DNA of 43,822 nt from positions 1 to 43,822 of the forward strand of contig NZ_SRIF01000017.1 of the NCBI RefSeq assembly GCF_004681185.1. Direction: 5' to 3'. Under the pieces are notes generated by a model. It did not search any database. It was not told the origin of the DNA and was given only the letters and a program-made list of their open reading frames with translations. The DNA comes from Haloarcula amylovorans (GTDB lineage Archaea; Halobacteriota; Halobacteria; Halobacteriales; Haloarculaceae). Within the stretch, counting starts at the first letter, position 1; each line of letters opens with the position of its first letter. Position numbers and translations under genes: made by a program. This document shows, one piece after another, positions 16,019 through 24,236 of this stretch.

Positions 16019-16759
16019 TTAATGGTTCCTCTCAATGCGACCATCTCGAAGATGGATAATACGGTCACACACATCCAGCGCTTGTTGATCGTGGGACGCA
16101 AGCACGACAGCCTGTTCATCAGCGATATCGACCAATAAATCGAGAACACGTCCGCCGGTATCCGTATCGAGTTCGCCTGTTGGTTCGTCGGCTACCACTA
16201 ATGAGGGGTCGGTTGTCAGTGCCCGGGCGATAGCGACACGCTGTTGCTCGCCGCCGGAGAGTTGCCCTGGCTTGTGGGTGATCCGCTCTTCGAGGCCAAC
16301 AGCAGTCAGGAGGTCTTCAGCGCGTTCACGACGTGCGCTCTTCCCTCTCCCAAGTTCGACAAGCGGGAGCGCGACGTTCGCACGGGCTGACAGCGCATCA
16401 AGCAGGTGAAACCGCTGGAAGATGATGCCAACATGCTCAAGCCGCAAGGCTGCTCGCTGTCGTGCCGAGAGAGAGGCAACGTCTTCCCTGGCTAGTGTAA
16501 TCGTGCCTGATGTCGGGACATCGAGTCCTGCGAGTAGGTGCAGTAGCGTTGACTTGCCGCTACCACTTGGACCAGCAATGCCGACGACTTCACCGGGGTG
16601 AATCGTCACTGAGACACCGTCGAGTGCGCGGACAGTCGGCGCTGCCGATCGTGAGAAAAAACCACCGCCACCTCGAGAATACTCTCGACCAACGTTTTCA
16701 CCTCTGACGACGGACGCATTCTTCGTCTTTGTCTCAGTTGGTTGGCTATGCTGACCCAT
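16019..16759 (-). CDS. MacB/LolD-type ABC transporter ATP-binding protein
   Basis: 246 residues. Walker A is GPSGSGKST (63-71), the Q-loop is in GIIFQRFHLLDALS, the signature is LSGGEQQRVAIARAL, Walker B is LVVADEPTGELD, and the H-loop is in VVLASHDQQAL. The pattern is that of the MacB/LolD/FtsE branch. The first 20 residues are a polar extension, and a glycine-rich insert (SRGGGGFFSRS) interrupts the first strand region. It heads the ATPase-permease-permease operon. The two genes upstream encode secreted PGF-CTERM proteins, suggesting the transporter acts on or with the cell surface. Confidence 0.92.
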   Translation of the reverse strand: MGQHSQPTETKTKNASVVRGENVGREYSRGGGGFFSRSAAPTVRALDGVSVTIHPGEVVGIAGPSGSGKSTLLHLLAGLDVPTSGTITLAREDVASLSARQRAALRLEHVGIIFQRFHLLDALSARANVALPLVELGRGKSARRERAEDLLTAVGLEERITHKPGQLSGGEQQRVAIARALTTDPSLVVADEPTGELDTDTGGRVLDLLVDIADEQAVVLASHDQQALDVCDRIIHLRDGRIERNH

Positions 16760-16878
16760 TTGTTAGCGGAATTCAACTCGGGCCGGTGATAATGGTTTTG
16801 TCATATCTGCTGGGCACTGTCTCGACCAGTATCACCACTGCTAGTACAACACACCAAAAGAAGGAACGTGGGTTTCAG

Positions 16879-18582
16879 TTAGTTATCGCGTCGAACGGCC
16901 AACAGTGTGGCTGCAACGAGAGCGACGAGGGCGATTGCGGCCGTGAAGCCAGGCCCATCGCCGCTGGTCGGGGTTTCGTCACCATCTTGGCCGTCTCCAC
17001 CATCGCCACCGTCACCACCGTCTCCGCCAGCCGGCTCTTCACTCGTTTCCGGTTCGTCAGGAGTGTCGGGGGTATCAGGGGTGTCAGTGTCTCCCGGCTC
17101 GTCCGGATCAGCCGGCGTATCGGTCTCATCCGAACCATCGTCGCTATCACCGTCGTCGCCATCGTCGCCATCACTGTCATCGTCATCATCGCCGTTCCCG
17201 TGGCGCGGCCCATCGCCGTCACCACCGCCATTCCGAGACTCGGATTCGAGCTCGATGGTCCCTGTCGTTGAGCTTAGCTGCGAGTCGTTGTCGTCCTGCA
17301 TCGAGATGACGACGTACTGGTATTCACCAGTAGAGAAGTTTCCGAAGGTATCGACCGTAACATCGGTACTCGGATTCTCACCGTTGACGACCGTCAGCGA
17401 AGCATCCATCTGCTCGTACTCGGTGTTGCTCGCACCACCGGCCGTGATATTATCCGTGCGGACCGTCTCGCCGTCGAGATCGTTTGCGATGAAGTCGACC
17501 ATGCTCCCGAACTCGACCTGTCGGGCAACCTGCCCTTCCGAGAGGTCGTTCTGGTTCAACGTTGTGCCATCTTCGACGTCCGAAACACCGTTAATATGGG
17601 AGATGGAGTGTTCAAGTTCCATGTCCTCGGACTGGGCGAAGTCGCTTCCTAGCTCGCTCTGATCGACGACGGAGTCAAAGCGCGCGTTCTCGAAGGTATC
17701 CTTTTCGTAGACAGCCACGATGTGAGTCATCTCGCCGTCGTTGCTGCTGTCGAAGGTTTCGGAGGAATCAACGCCGAACGTGAGACTGTCACCGGGATTC
17801 TTATCCGAGGGAGCATCAACAGACGCTGAGCCTGTCTGAACCGTGAGCTGGTCCATCCCAACAAGCACTACGTTGCCGTCAACTGAAATCTTGTTATTAC
17901 TGTTAACGCTGATGCCGTCTGCACCGTTTTCATGAACCACTGCGAAGACGACATAGTGGCCTGCGCCGAAGGACTCCGAAGTCTCGAGCTGGCCTTCGTT
18001 GTCCAGCGCTGCCGACCCGTCCAGCATTTGGAAGGAGGCGTTCTCATTTGCGCTGTCGACATCAGAGAGCAACTCGATGGCGCCGTCGGAGGTAACCGGA
18101 ACTCCATCGCCTTCTTCAGGCTTCATCCGGGCTGCGACCAACTGGACACGGTCCTGACCGTAGAGGTCCTCGTAGTTGCCGCTGGAGGCCTGATCAGCAT
18201 CGAAAGCGATGCTGACGTCCTCACCACTCTGGTGGATCCCAATCGGATTGCGCTCCCCATTGAAATCCCGAACCATCCGCTTTGTGTTGGCCCCATCGTT
18301 AGTGTCCGAAAAGGAATTGCCGCTGCCCAACTCCTCGCCATAGACCGCTCCTGGTGCAGGTATCTGGGTTGCAGCGTCCGTATCGTTGGTTCGAAGCGTG
18401 AATGCGGCACGCTCCCAGCCCATCACCTGTCCGCTATCACTAATCTCGAATACTTGTGAATCCGAGATATTAGATGGATTGCTTTGTGCGTGACTATCCG
18501 CCAGGGCAACTCCAGAGAGAGCCCCACTAAGTAGGACTACTCCTGTGAGAAGTACCGTTAGGAGCCGCTTACTGCTAATCAT
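16879..18582 (-). CDS. Secreted surface glycoprotein with PGF-CTERM anchor
   Basis: From the ATG at 18582 (an upstream TTG at 18603 is less likely) the protein has 567 residues. It has a signal peptide (KRLLTVLLTGVVLLSGALSG...ALA), then about 400 residues of beta-rich ectodomain typical of haloarchaeal surface glycoproteins. A long Asp/Gly/Pro/Thr-rich stalk follows (GDDDDDSDGDDGDDGDSDD, then PDTPDTPDEPE, then repeated GGDGGD). It ends in GDGPGFTAAIALVALVAATL and a short basic tail. The PGF motif plus span plus Arg is the PGF-CTERM signal cut by archaeosortase A, which then lipid-anchors the protein. The gene lies 119 bp upstream of the MacB-like ATPase gene on the same strand. Confidence 0.88.
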   Translation of the reverse strand: MISSKRLLTVLLTGVVLLSGALSGVALADSHAQSNPSNISDSQVFEISDSGQVMGWERAAFTLRTNDTDAATQIPAPGAVYGEELGSGNSFSDTNDGANTKRMVRDFNGERNPIGIHQSGEDVSIAFDADQASSGNYEDLYGQDRVQLVAARMKPEEGDGVPVTSDGAIELLSDVDSANENASFQMLDGSAALDNEGQLETSESFGAGHYVVFAVVHENGADGISVNSNNKISVDGNVVLVGMDQLTVQTGSASVDAPSDKNPGDSLTFGVDSSETFDSSNDGEMTHIVAVYEKDTFENARFDSVVDQSELGSDFAQSEDMELEHSISHINGVSDVEDGTTLNQNDLSEGQVARQVEFGSMVDFIANDLDGETVRTDNITAGGASNTEYEQMDASLTVVNGENPSTDVTVDTFGNFSTGEYQYVVISMQDDNDSQLSSTTGTIELESESRNGGGDGDGPRHGNGDDDDDSDGDDGDDGDSDDGSDETDTPADPDEPGDTDTPDTPDTPDEPETSEEPAGGDGGDGGDGGDGQDGDETPTSGDGPGFTAAIALVALVAATLLAVRRDN

Positions 18583-18800
18583 GTGAGATATGTTTAATGT
18601 CAAGTTCCGTCCTTAAGAAGGTTATCCATGCGGCGAATACTTGGTCGCGAGACCATTCAATTATCTCGCTAGGGGGCGATTTTGAACGCGAAAGGTCTTC
18701 CTACTGACCACTGCGAACACTCGCAAGTATATATCAGTTGTTAATAAAGATGATATATGACACATTCATAATATGTGTTTTCAATGACAAGCTAGACAAG

Positions 18801-18822
18801 CCCCGCGCCACCGTGCGCGGGG
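18801..18822 (-). terminator. GC-rich hairpin between the two PGF-CTERM genes
   Basis: CCCCGCGC and GCGCGGGG form a perfect 8-bp stem around a 6-base loop, 40 bp after the stop of the upstream minus-strand gene. It stands out in an otherwise AT-rich spacer and probably ends that transcript. The promoter region of the next gene (18715-18780) is very AT-rich. Confidence 0.5.
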
Positions 18823-18861
18823 TGGCAGTTGACTGCGAGTGATGAGAGCGCTGACTAGTGT

Positions 18862-19905
18862 TCAGGCTGTGCGGCGGGCGTAGTACAGGCAGAGTACAAT
18901 CGCGATCAGGCTACCGGCAACTGTGAACCCAGGGCCACTCCCCGCTGTTGTCTCCACTGGTGTTTGCGTCGATGGTGCGATAACACCACTCTCGTCCGTG
19001 GTTGTCTCGGTAGCTGATTCGGATTCAGTATTCGTTCCCGGAGTTGCAGCCGCTGGAGAGGAGGTGGTCGCTGACGGCTCGGTACTGGTTGTTTCGTCGG
19101 TGGAGGGTTCGGCCGTCGAGGATGGAGTCTGCGTCGAAGGGGTTGATTCTGCGCCACCACTGTCGCCGCCGCCAGCAGTCGTGGATTGATCGGCTTCAGA
19201 TAGTGTCAATTCCGAGATGGCACTGACACCAAGAATCTCTGCTCGCTGGCGGACTTCTTCATCGCCTTGGACGATAGCATAGGCGTTGTAGGTTCCTGGT
19301 TCGAACTTATCAGTGGGGACCGTTGCCGTGTAGCTTCCGCCTTGTTTGGTCATTTCCTTCGTGACGTAGGTATCATCGTTTCCAACGACGATTTCAACGG
19401 ATTCTAGTGACGAGTGTTTCTCGACATCGAGTTCCGAAACTTGAGCTTCAAATGTTGCAGACTCCCCGGCTTCAACGCTATCCGGTCCGCTGACAGTCAC
19501 ATCATAGCCCGCGATGACGATCGGATAGACAGCAACGGTGTTCCCATCAGTCTGGATGGTCGCAGCATAGGTCCCCGCTTCGCCAGCACCGAAATACGAG
19601 AGGGTTTGTGTGGTATCCCCAGTTTTGCTCTCGCTGATGATGAGTTCGTTGTCTGGCCCTCGCAGATTCAGATTATAATTTGTCCCGTCGGGAACGTCAG
19701 CCGTAATTGTCATCGCCTCATCGGCAGCGATTCGTGAGACCGAGCTAATGTTGTACTCGAGTCCGTCGTATTCGACCGTCCGTGACGGTGTTTCTATCGA
19801 TGGGTCCCCCGACAAATCGTACCCGGAGACTGCGGTCACTGGAGGGACCAGGAGTAGCGATCCAAGGACGATGAAAAGCAGATACCGACTGCGGAGTAGT
19901 GTCAT
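18862..19905 (-). CDS. Secreted PGF-CTERM protein (beta-sandwich domains)
   Basis: 347 residues: a signal peptide (RYLLFIVLGSLLLVPPVTAVSG) followed by an ectodomain of about 200 residues. The ectodomain reads as two Ig-like/bacterial-Ig segments (MTITADVPDGTNYNLNLRGP, then DVTVSGPDSVEAGESATFEA). A Ser/Thr-rich stalk of about 100 residues probably carries glycans. The end is GSGPGFTVAGSLIAIVLCLYY plus Arg, a second PGF-CTERM archaeosortase signal. The family is common in haloarchaea and of unknown function. It lies upstream of the other PGF-CTERM gene and the MacB-like transporter on the same strand. A 227-bp AT-rich spacer separates it from the divergent MoxR operon. Confidence 0.85.
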   Translation of the reverse strand: MTLLRSRYLLFIVLGSLLLVPPVTAVSGYDLSGDPSIETPSRTVEYDGLEYNISSVSRIAADEAMTITADVPDGTNYNLNLRGPDNELIISESKTGDTTQTLSYFGAGEAGTYAATIQTDGNTVAVYPIVIAGYDVTVSGPDSVEAGESATFEAQVSELDVEKHSSLESVEIVVGNDDTYVTKEMTKQGGSYTATVPTDKFEPGTYNAYAIVQGDEEVRQRAEILGVSAISELTLSEADQSTTAGGGDSGGAESTPSTQTPSSTAEPSTDETTSTEPSATTSSPAAATPGTNTESESATETTTDESGVIAPSTQTPVETTAGSGPGFTVAGSLIAIVLCLYYARRTA

Positions 19906-20132
19906 GGAAGACTCATCACCGGAGAGCTACTCATGCTTTTGGATTTGTAGTCTTTCATTTTCCACTTACATGTATTCTTTACAGTCACTAATAATTCGAA
20001 TTTATATCATTAATTTGAATAGAAGACCTAATTCCGTTAGCTCCCCCAAGAGTGGAGACCGTCCTTTGGTGATCAGAGACACGAGACCGGCCGTCCGTTC
20101 AAGCCGACAGCTACAAACCACTACACGCAGAC

Positions 20133-20417
20133 GTGCGGGTAATGGCGACGCGACGGCGACACCGATTTGTAGCGGGAAACGTCGCATGGATGGTCGGTGC
20201 CGTCCTCATTCTCACTCTATTAGGGTCGCTATCGCTGGAACTGTTTTTCGTGGTGTCGTTGATTGGCTTTCTCGTAATCATTGAGTTGACTGCACCCTTC
20301 GCTGTCACACCGACGTGGCGAAGCCGCCTGAAGTGGCTCATCGGTCTTGGATTGTTGGTCTTTGGGTATATCGTGATTCGGCGTATCCTCGCTATCCTGC
20401 CGCCGGGGGTGATCTAA
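20133..20417 (+). CDS. Small membrane protein heading the DUF4350-MoxR operon
   Basis: 94 residues from a GTG at 20133 (ATG at 20142 is an alternative). A basic N-terminus (TRRRHRF) is followed by two or three hydrophobic spans (VAWMVGAVLILTLLG, LFFVVSLIGFLVIIELTAPF, WLIGLGLLVFGYIVIRRIL). The last base of its stop codon is the first base of the next ATG, so the two are translationally coupled. I know no function; small membrane proteins of this kind are regular members of MoxR/DUF58 loci. Confidence 0.75.
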   Translation: MRVMATRRRHRFVAGNVAWMVGAVLILTLLGSLSLELFFVVSLIGFLVIIELTAPFAVTPTWRSRLKWLIGLGLLVFGYIVIRRILAILPPGVI

Positions 20418-21475
20418 TGCCCAAGGATCGGTCATATCCGCGGCTGTTACTGATTGTGCTCGTCGCGACGCTTGCGCTCACGCTGGTCGTCGCAGCTGGG
20501 ACATCCTCGGCGTCGCTTGGAGCGTACAACCCGGCTTGGGACGGGACATCGGAGGTCAGAGCCGCTGCCCAAGCCAATGGGACTGAGACGACGATCGCGC
20601 GTAACGTCAGTGCGTACCGAGCGGTTGCTCCAGATCGAACCGTCGCTGTAGCACTCTCTCCTGACGAATCATATGGCGAGGACGTGCATGCTGTCCGTTC
20701 GTTTGTCCGCTCAGGAGGGACCCTGGTAGTCGCAGAAGATTATGGCACCCATGGAAATGAACTGTTGGCAGCCGTTGGCGCAGAAGCCCGTGTTACCGGC
20801 ACGCCACTGCGCGATGAACAACGTGCTGGGCCAAGTCCGGCGTTCCCGCGAGCAACTGCGACAACAAACCACACCTATACCAGGGGAGTCGATGGCATCA
20901 TGCTCAACCATGGCAGTGTCGTCGAACCCGGCAACGCGACACCATTGCTGGCGTCCTCTGAGTTTAGCTATCTCGATACCAACGGCAATGGGGAACTCGA
21001 CGATACCGAAGTGCTGGAGCGTCGACCGGTTGTTACGGTGGAATCCGTCGGCGAAGGGACCGTCCTCGTCATCAGTGACCCGAGTCTCTTCCTCAATTCG
21101 ATGCTCGAACGGAGCGATAATGCGGCCTTCCTCCAGGCTATCATCAGCACCCACAACCACGTCCTGCTCGACATTTCCCATACCAACGCAGTACCCCCAC
21201 TGGTCGCGGCGCGTTTAGCGCTACAGCAGTCAGGGGTAGCTGCCTTTGTCGTGGGGAGTCTGTCCGTACTCGCACTCATTGTACTATCCCAGCCAGTAGG
21301 GCTGCTCGAACGGCTTCGGGCATGGCGAACGCAACCAAGCCAGTCCCCAACGCTCTCGAATAACGATATCGCCGCCTCGATCCAGGCTCGCCATCCTGAT
21401 TGGGACACACAACGAGTCGAGCGCGTAACAAACAGTTTGATGAAACGTCGTGGAAAACGGGAGAGCGATGACTGA
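20417..21475 (+). CDS. DUF4350 membrane-anchored protein
   Basis: 352 residues from the ATG at 20417, coupled to the gene before. A N-terminal span (LLLIVLVATLALTLVVAAG) leads to an external domain with the DUF4350 pattern: VRSFVRSGGTLVVAEDYGTHG and a later VLVISDPSLFLNSML. The fold is related to class-I glutamine amidotransferases but without the catalytic triad that I can see. A second span (SGVAAFVVGSLSVLALIVLS) precedes a short cytoplasmic tail. In haloarchaea it is a standard partner of MoxR and DUF58 genes. Its stop overlaps the MoxR start by 8 bases. Confidence 0.85.
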   Translation: MPKDRSYPRLLLIVLVATLALTLVVAAGTSSASLGAYNPAWDGTSEVRAAAQANGTETTIARNVSAYRAVAPDRTVAVALSPDESYGEDVHAVRSFVRSGGTLVVAEDYGTHGNELLAAVGAEARVTGTPLRDEQRAGPSPAFPRATATTNHTYTRGVDGIMLNHGSVVEPGNATPLLASSEFSYLDTNGNGELDDTEVLERRPVVTVESVGEGTVLVISDPSLFLNSMLERSDNAAFLQAIISTHNHVLLDISHTNAVPPLVAARLALQQSGVAAFVVGSLSVLALIVLSQPVGLLERLRAWRTQPSQSPTLSNNDIAASIQARHPDWDTQRVERVTNSLMKRRGKRESDD

Positions 21476-22466
21476 TCCCGCTGGCCTCGCAGACGATATT
21501 GCTGCTGAAGTGTCGACAGTGCTTGTGGGGATGGACGAGCAAGTCGAGCGACTCACGATTGCGCTATTGACTCGCGGCCATGTTCTCCTCGAAGGTGTCC
21601 CCGGCGTTGCGAAGACGACGTTAGCTAATACCTTTGCACGGGCAAGCGGTCTGACGTATAACCGCGTCCAGATGACTCCGGACGTCCTCCCAGCCGACAT
21701 TACTGGGACGAGCGTCTATCGAGAGGAAACGGGTGAGTTCGAACTTCGAAGAGGGCCGGTGTTCGCCAACGTCGTTGTGGCCGACGAAATCAACCGTGCA
21801 ACGCCGAAAACACAGTCTGCACTCTTAGAGGCGATGGCAGAACGCCATGTGACAATCGACGGGGAGACGCTCGATCTCCCGGAACCGTTTCTCGTCGTTG
21901 CCACACAGAACCCCATCGAAATGGAGGGGACCTTCGAATTGCCCGAAGCACAGCGCGACCGCTTCCAACAGAAACTCCTGGTTGATCTCCCGAATGCCGA
22001 TGACGAGCGAGCGCTACTTGAGCGTTTCAATGGTGCACCGACGATGGGGCCAGAAGATGTTAATGCGGTCGTATCCACGGCCGAAATACAGGCCGCCCGT
22101 GACGTAGTCACAAACGTCCACGTAGAGGATGTCGTGCAGGACTATATTCTCGAAATCGTCGCTGCCTCGCGTGATCATGCCGATGTTGCCCACGGGGCAT
22201 CCCCGCGTGGCTCGCTTGCACTCCTCCACACGGCGAAAGCTCGTGCCGCGATTCACGGTCGGGATTACGTCATTAGTGATGACGTCAAACAGTTAATCGA
22301 CCCGGTCCTTCGCCATCGACTTGTTCTCACGACAGATGCCGATCTCAGCGACGTGACTGCCGCTAATGTTATTGAAGACCTACGATCGTCGGTGACTCCG
22401 CCAGAGGGGAAAGTAACGGATGCAGACCTTCTGACTGAGGAGCCGCCAGACGCAAGCGGTGAGTAA
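21468..22466 (+). CDS. MoxR-family AAA+ ATPase
   Basis: 332 residues from the ATG at 21468, overlapping the DUF4350 gene. Walker A is GVPGVAKTT (43-51), the following MTPDVLPADITG is diagnostic for MoxR, Walker B is VVVADEINRA, sensor 1 is VATQNPIEMEG, and GTFELPEAQRDRF completes the set. MoxR ATPases are chaperone-like remodelers that act on VWA/DUF58 proteins and help mature surface or periplasmic complexes. The DUF58 partner is encoded convergently at 24233-25660, so the module is split in two facing operons. Confidence 0.93.
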   Translation: MTDPAGLADDIAAEVSTVLVGMDEQVERLTIALLTRGHVLLEGVPGVAKTTLANTFARASGLTYNRVQMTPDVLPADITGTSVYREETGEFELRRGPVFANVVVADEINRATPKTQSALLEAMAERHVTIDGETLDLPEPFLVVATQNPIEMEGTFELPEAQRDRFQQKLLVDLPNADDERALLERFNGAPTMGPEDVNAVVSTAEIQAARDVVTNVHVEDVVQDYILEIVAASRDHADVAHGASPRGSLALLHTAKARAAIHGRDYVISDDVKQLIDPVLRHRLVLTTDADLSDVTAANVIEDLRSSVTPPEGKVTDADLLTEEPPDASGE

Positions 22467-22493
22467 GGGTTCTTGCGGGCGATTTCTCGCCGA

Positions 22494-23360
22494 TCAAGTG
22501 TGGCCCTGTTGTTCGCCCCACCGATATGTCACCAGATATGCTGCACGCCCCTCTGTCTGTTCCGTGACGTCTACTGAGATCGGTTCGTCTAGCCCAGTGG
22601 CAAGCCCAACCGCAAGTACTGAAACAACGGGGTGGTCAAATCGGTCGACAGGACCGTACACTGAGTCGGTAATGCCAACGGTCAGTCGCTGGCCGTCGGG
22701 GTCGATATCAGTGGTAATTGCGCTAGCAAGTTCGAACTGTTCGGCGAGGGCATCGGTGAGCTGTTCTGTAAGGTCGGCTGGTGTCTCACCGAGACCCCCT
22801 GAAAGTGCGGCGTTGAAACTCTGAAAGAGTGGTCCACCACTCGGATCTAGGGCGACGCCTTTCGCCCCGGTTTCGTCCGTGATGACAACTCGGTCGAGAG
22901 CATCTCTGTTGGGAAGTGCGTCTATCTGGTCATGGGGAACGAATAACCGAACATCGTCGTGAGCTGGACTTGGTGGCACGTAGATTCGATCCGCTGTGAG
23001 GCCGAGCTCCTCGACGAGGGCAGCTTCATTGCCTGCTAGGGCGGTGTATACGTCGCGGCCGACATCTGCCGAAACGAACTGCTCGGGCGTAATGTAGTAC
23101 GTCAGAACACCACCGAACAGCCCGACTGCACCAAGTGCCAACAACACATCACGGATGGTTGGGACGGCTGCTGCACCAATCACAGCGAGGACACCAACTA
23201 CGCCAAGCCCGAGTGCAGTCCGCTGGTACTGAGTCTGTTTCGCCCGCGCGTACGATTCTCTCAGCTGCTGGTTTTCCTCCGCGAGGAGCTCAAGCTGTGT
23301 CAGTAACTCCTCACGTGAATGATCTGCGTCGCCGTCGTCGAGTTGTCCATTCGTACTCAT
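22494..23360 (-). CDS. Coiled-coil membrane protein of unknown function
   Basis: 288 residues. The N-terminal acidic part is followed by a coiled coil (REELLTQLELLAEENQQLRE). Two adjacent spans (ALGLGVVGVLAVIGAAAV, DVLLALGAVGLFGGVLTYY) lead to a soluble domain of about 180 residues with no cysteines or recognisable catalytic motif. The same organisation occurs in haloarchaeal proteins of unknown function near MoxR/DUF58 genes. It ends 27 bp from the convergent MoxR stop. Confidence 0.75.
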   Translation of the reverse strand: MSTNGQLDDGDADHSREELLTQLELLAEENQQLRESYARAKQTQYQRTALGLGVVGVLAVIGAAAVPTIRDVLLALGAVGLFGGVLTYYITPEQFVSADVGRDVYTALAGNEAALVEELGLTADRIYVPPSPAHDDVRLFVPHDQIDALPNRDALDRVVITDETGAKGVALDPSGGPLFQSFNAALSGGLGETPADLTEQLTDALAEQFELASAITTDIDPDGQRLTVGITDSVYGPVDRFDHPVVSVLAVGLATGLDEPISVDVTEQTEGRAAYLVTYRWGEQQGHT

Positions 23361-23440
23361 GCGCGTCTCCGACGCCTCGTCTTCGTCACATGCCTGCTAA
23401 GCCTGGGCGGATTACTGTATCGCTTTCCCTGTATGAGCAG

Positions 23441-23662
23441 TCAGATCTCGTCTAGTGACTCGAATTTGTCCCAGCACTCACACTCTAGATCTTTGATTGA
23501 CGTGACTTCGTCTGGGAGCGACGAGATTGGCATCCCTTCTTCAGCAGCCACACATTTGTCAGTATGAATCGCAAAATCCTCGCTCGACATTACGGGCATG
23601 GCAGTTAATACAAATCCATTGACAAATAGATGGCGCTTCTCGTAGTCACGGTCATCTGTCAA
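23441..23662 (-). CDS. Possible small acidic protein (73 residues, TTG start)
   Basis: An open frame fills the gap between two genes of the same strand. It would start at a TTG at 23662, or at an ATG at 23599 giving about 52 residues. The product is acidic and ends with a cysteine pair in KDLECECWDKFESLDEI. I recognise nothing in it. Composition is haloarchaeal-protein-like (many E/D), but the lack of a good start keeps this doubtful. Confidence 0.35.
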   Translation of the reverse strand: MTDDRDYEKRHLFVNGFVLTAMPVMSSEDFAIHTDKCVAAEEGMPISSLPDEVTSIKDLECECWDKFESLDEI

Positions 23663-23693
23663 GTGGTCTTACTGTCCTGTCTCGCTCTGTTTC

Positions 23694-24236
23694 CTAAGAA
23701 TTCCCGTTTTCAGCTATCGGTGAGAGATGCCCTAGGCCCAAGAGCAGGTATCGATGGAGGAGATATGAGACCATCGCGAGAACAGCAAGACAGACTAGCA
23801 CGGCAACAAGGAGCCCATTCGTTGCCGTAAGTGCCAGTAGCGATGTACTCAATGCAAGCAGTCCACCAATCAGGAGTGCCCACTCAGCCTTGGAATGGTC
23901 GCTACTGATGATGTCTGCAACGAGCAATCCAAAGAGTCCGGCTTCGGTCGGGAGTACCGCCAGGAGTCCTGCATCAGCAGGTGAGAGTGCGAGGAGGGCG
24001 AACTGACCGATAGCGACAGCGACTATCGGTGGGAAGACAACCCAGCTGACTACGATTGCGAGCCAAGCTGCGACACCGAGACGGCCGTCGAGTGACCAAA
24101 GGGTGGCCAGGATGGCAAAAAGAACGACAACACCGGGCCACTCATACGTCGCCCCCCAGCGTCGCGAGGGCCCTAACTGCAGCGTTGTCTCCTCCGCTGT
24201 GCGGTCCTGTTGGATTGGGTTCCCATCCGAACTCAT
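23694..24236 (-). CDS. Polytopic membrane protein coupled to DUF58
   Basis: 180 residues. After a polar N-terminus of about 30 residues there are about six hydrophobic spans, including PGVVVLFAILATLWSL, LGVAAWLAIVVSWVVF, WALLIGGLLALSTSLLAL and LLVAVLVCLAVLAMVSYLL. The ATG overlaps the DUF58 stop by 4 bases, so both are made together. It is probably the membrane partner of the DUF58 protein in the MoxR-linked complex. No further function is visible. Confidence 0.78.
   Translation of the reverse strand: MSSDGNPIQQDRTAEETTLQLGPSRRWGATYEWPGVVVLFAILATLWSLDGRLGVAAWLAIVVSWVVFPPIVAVAIGQFALLALSPADAGLLAVLPTEAGLFGLLVADIISSDHSKAEWALLIGGLLALSTSLLALTATNGLLVAVLVCLAVLAMVSYLLHRYLLLGLGHLSPIAENGNS

Noticed and set aside
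16907..17662. 251-codon plus-strand Ser/Pro-rich frame
   Set aside because: Antisense to the Asp/Gly/Thr-rich stalk and ectodomain of the PGF-CTERM protein; the Ser/Pro repeats are the complement of its Asp/Gly codons.
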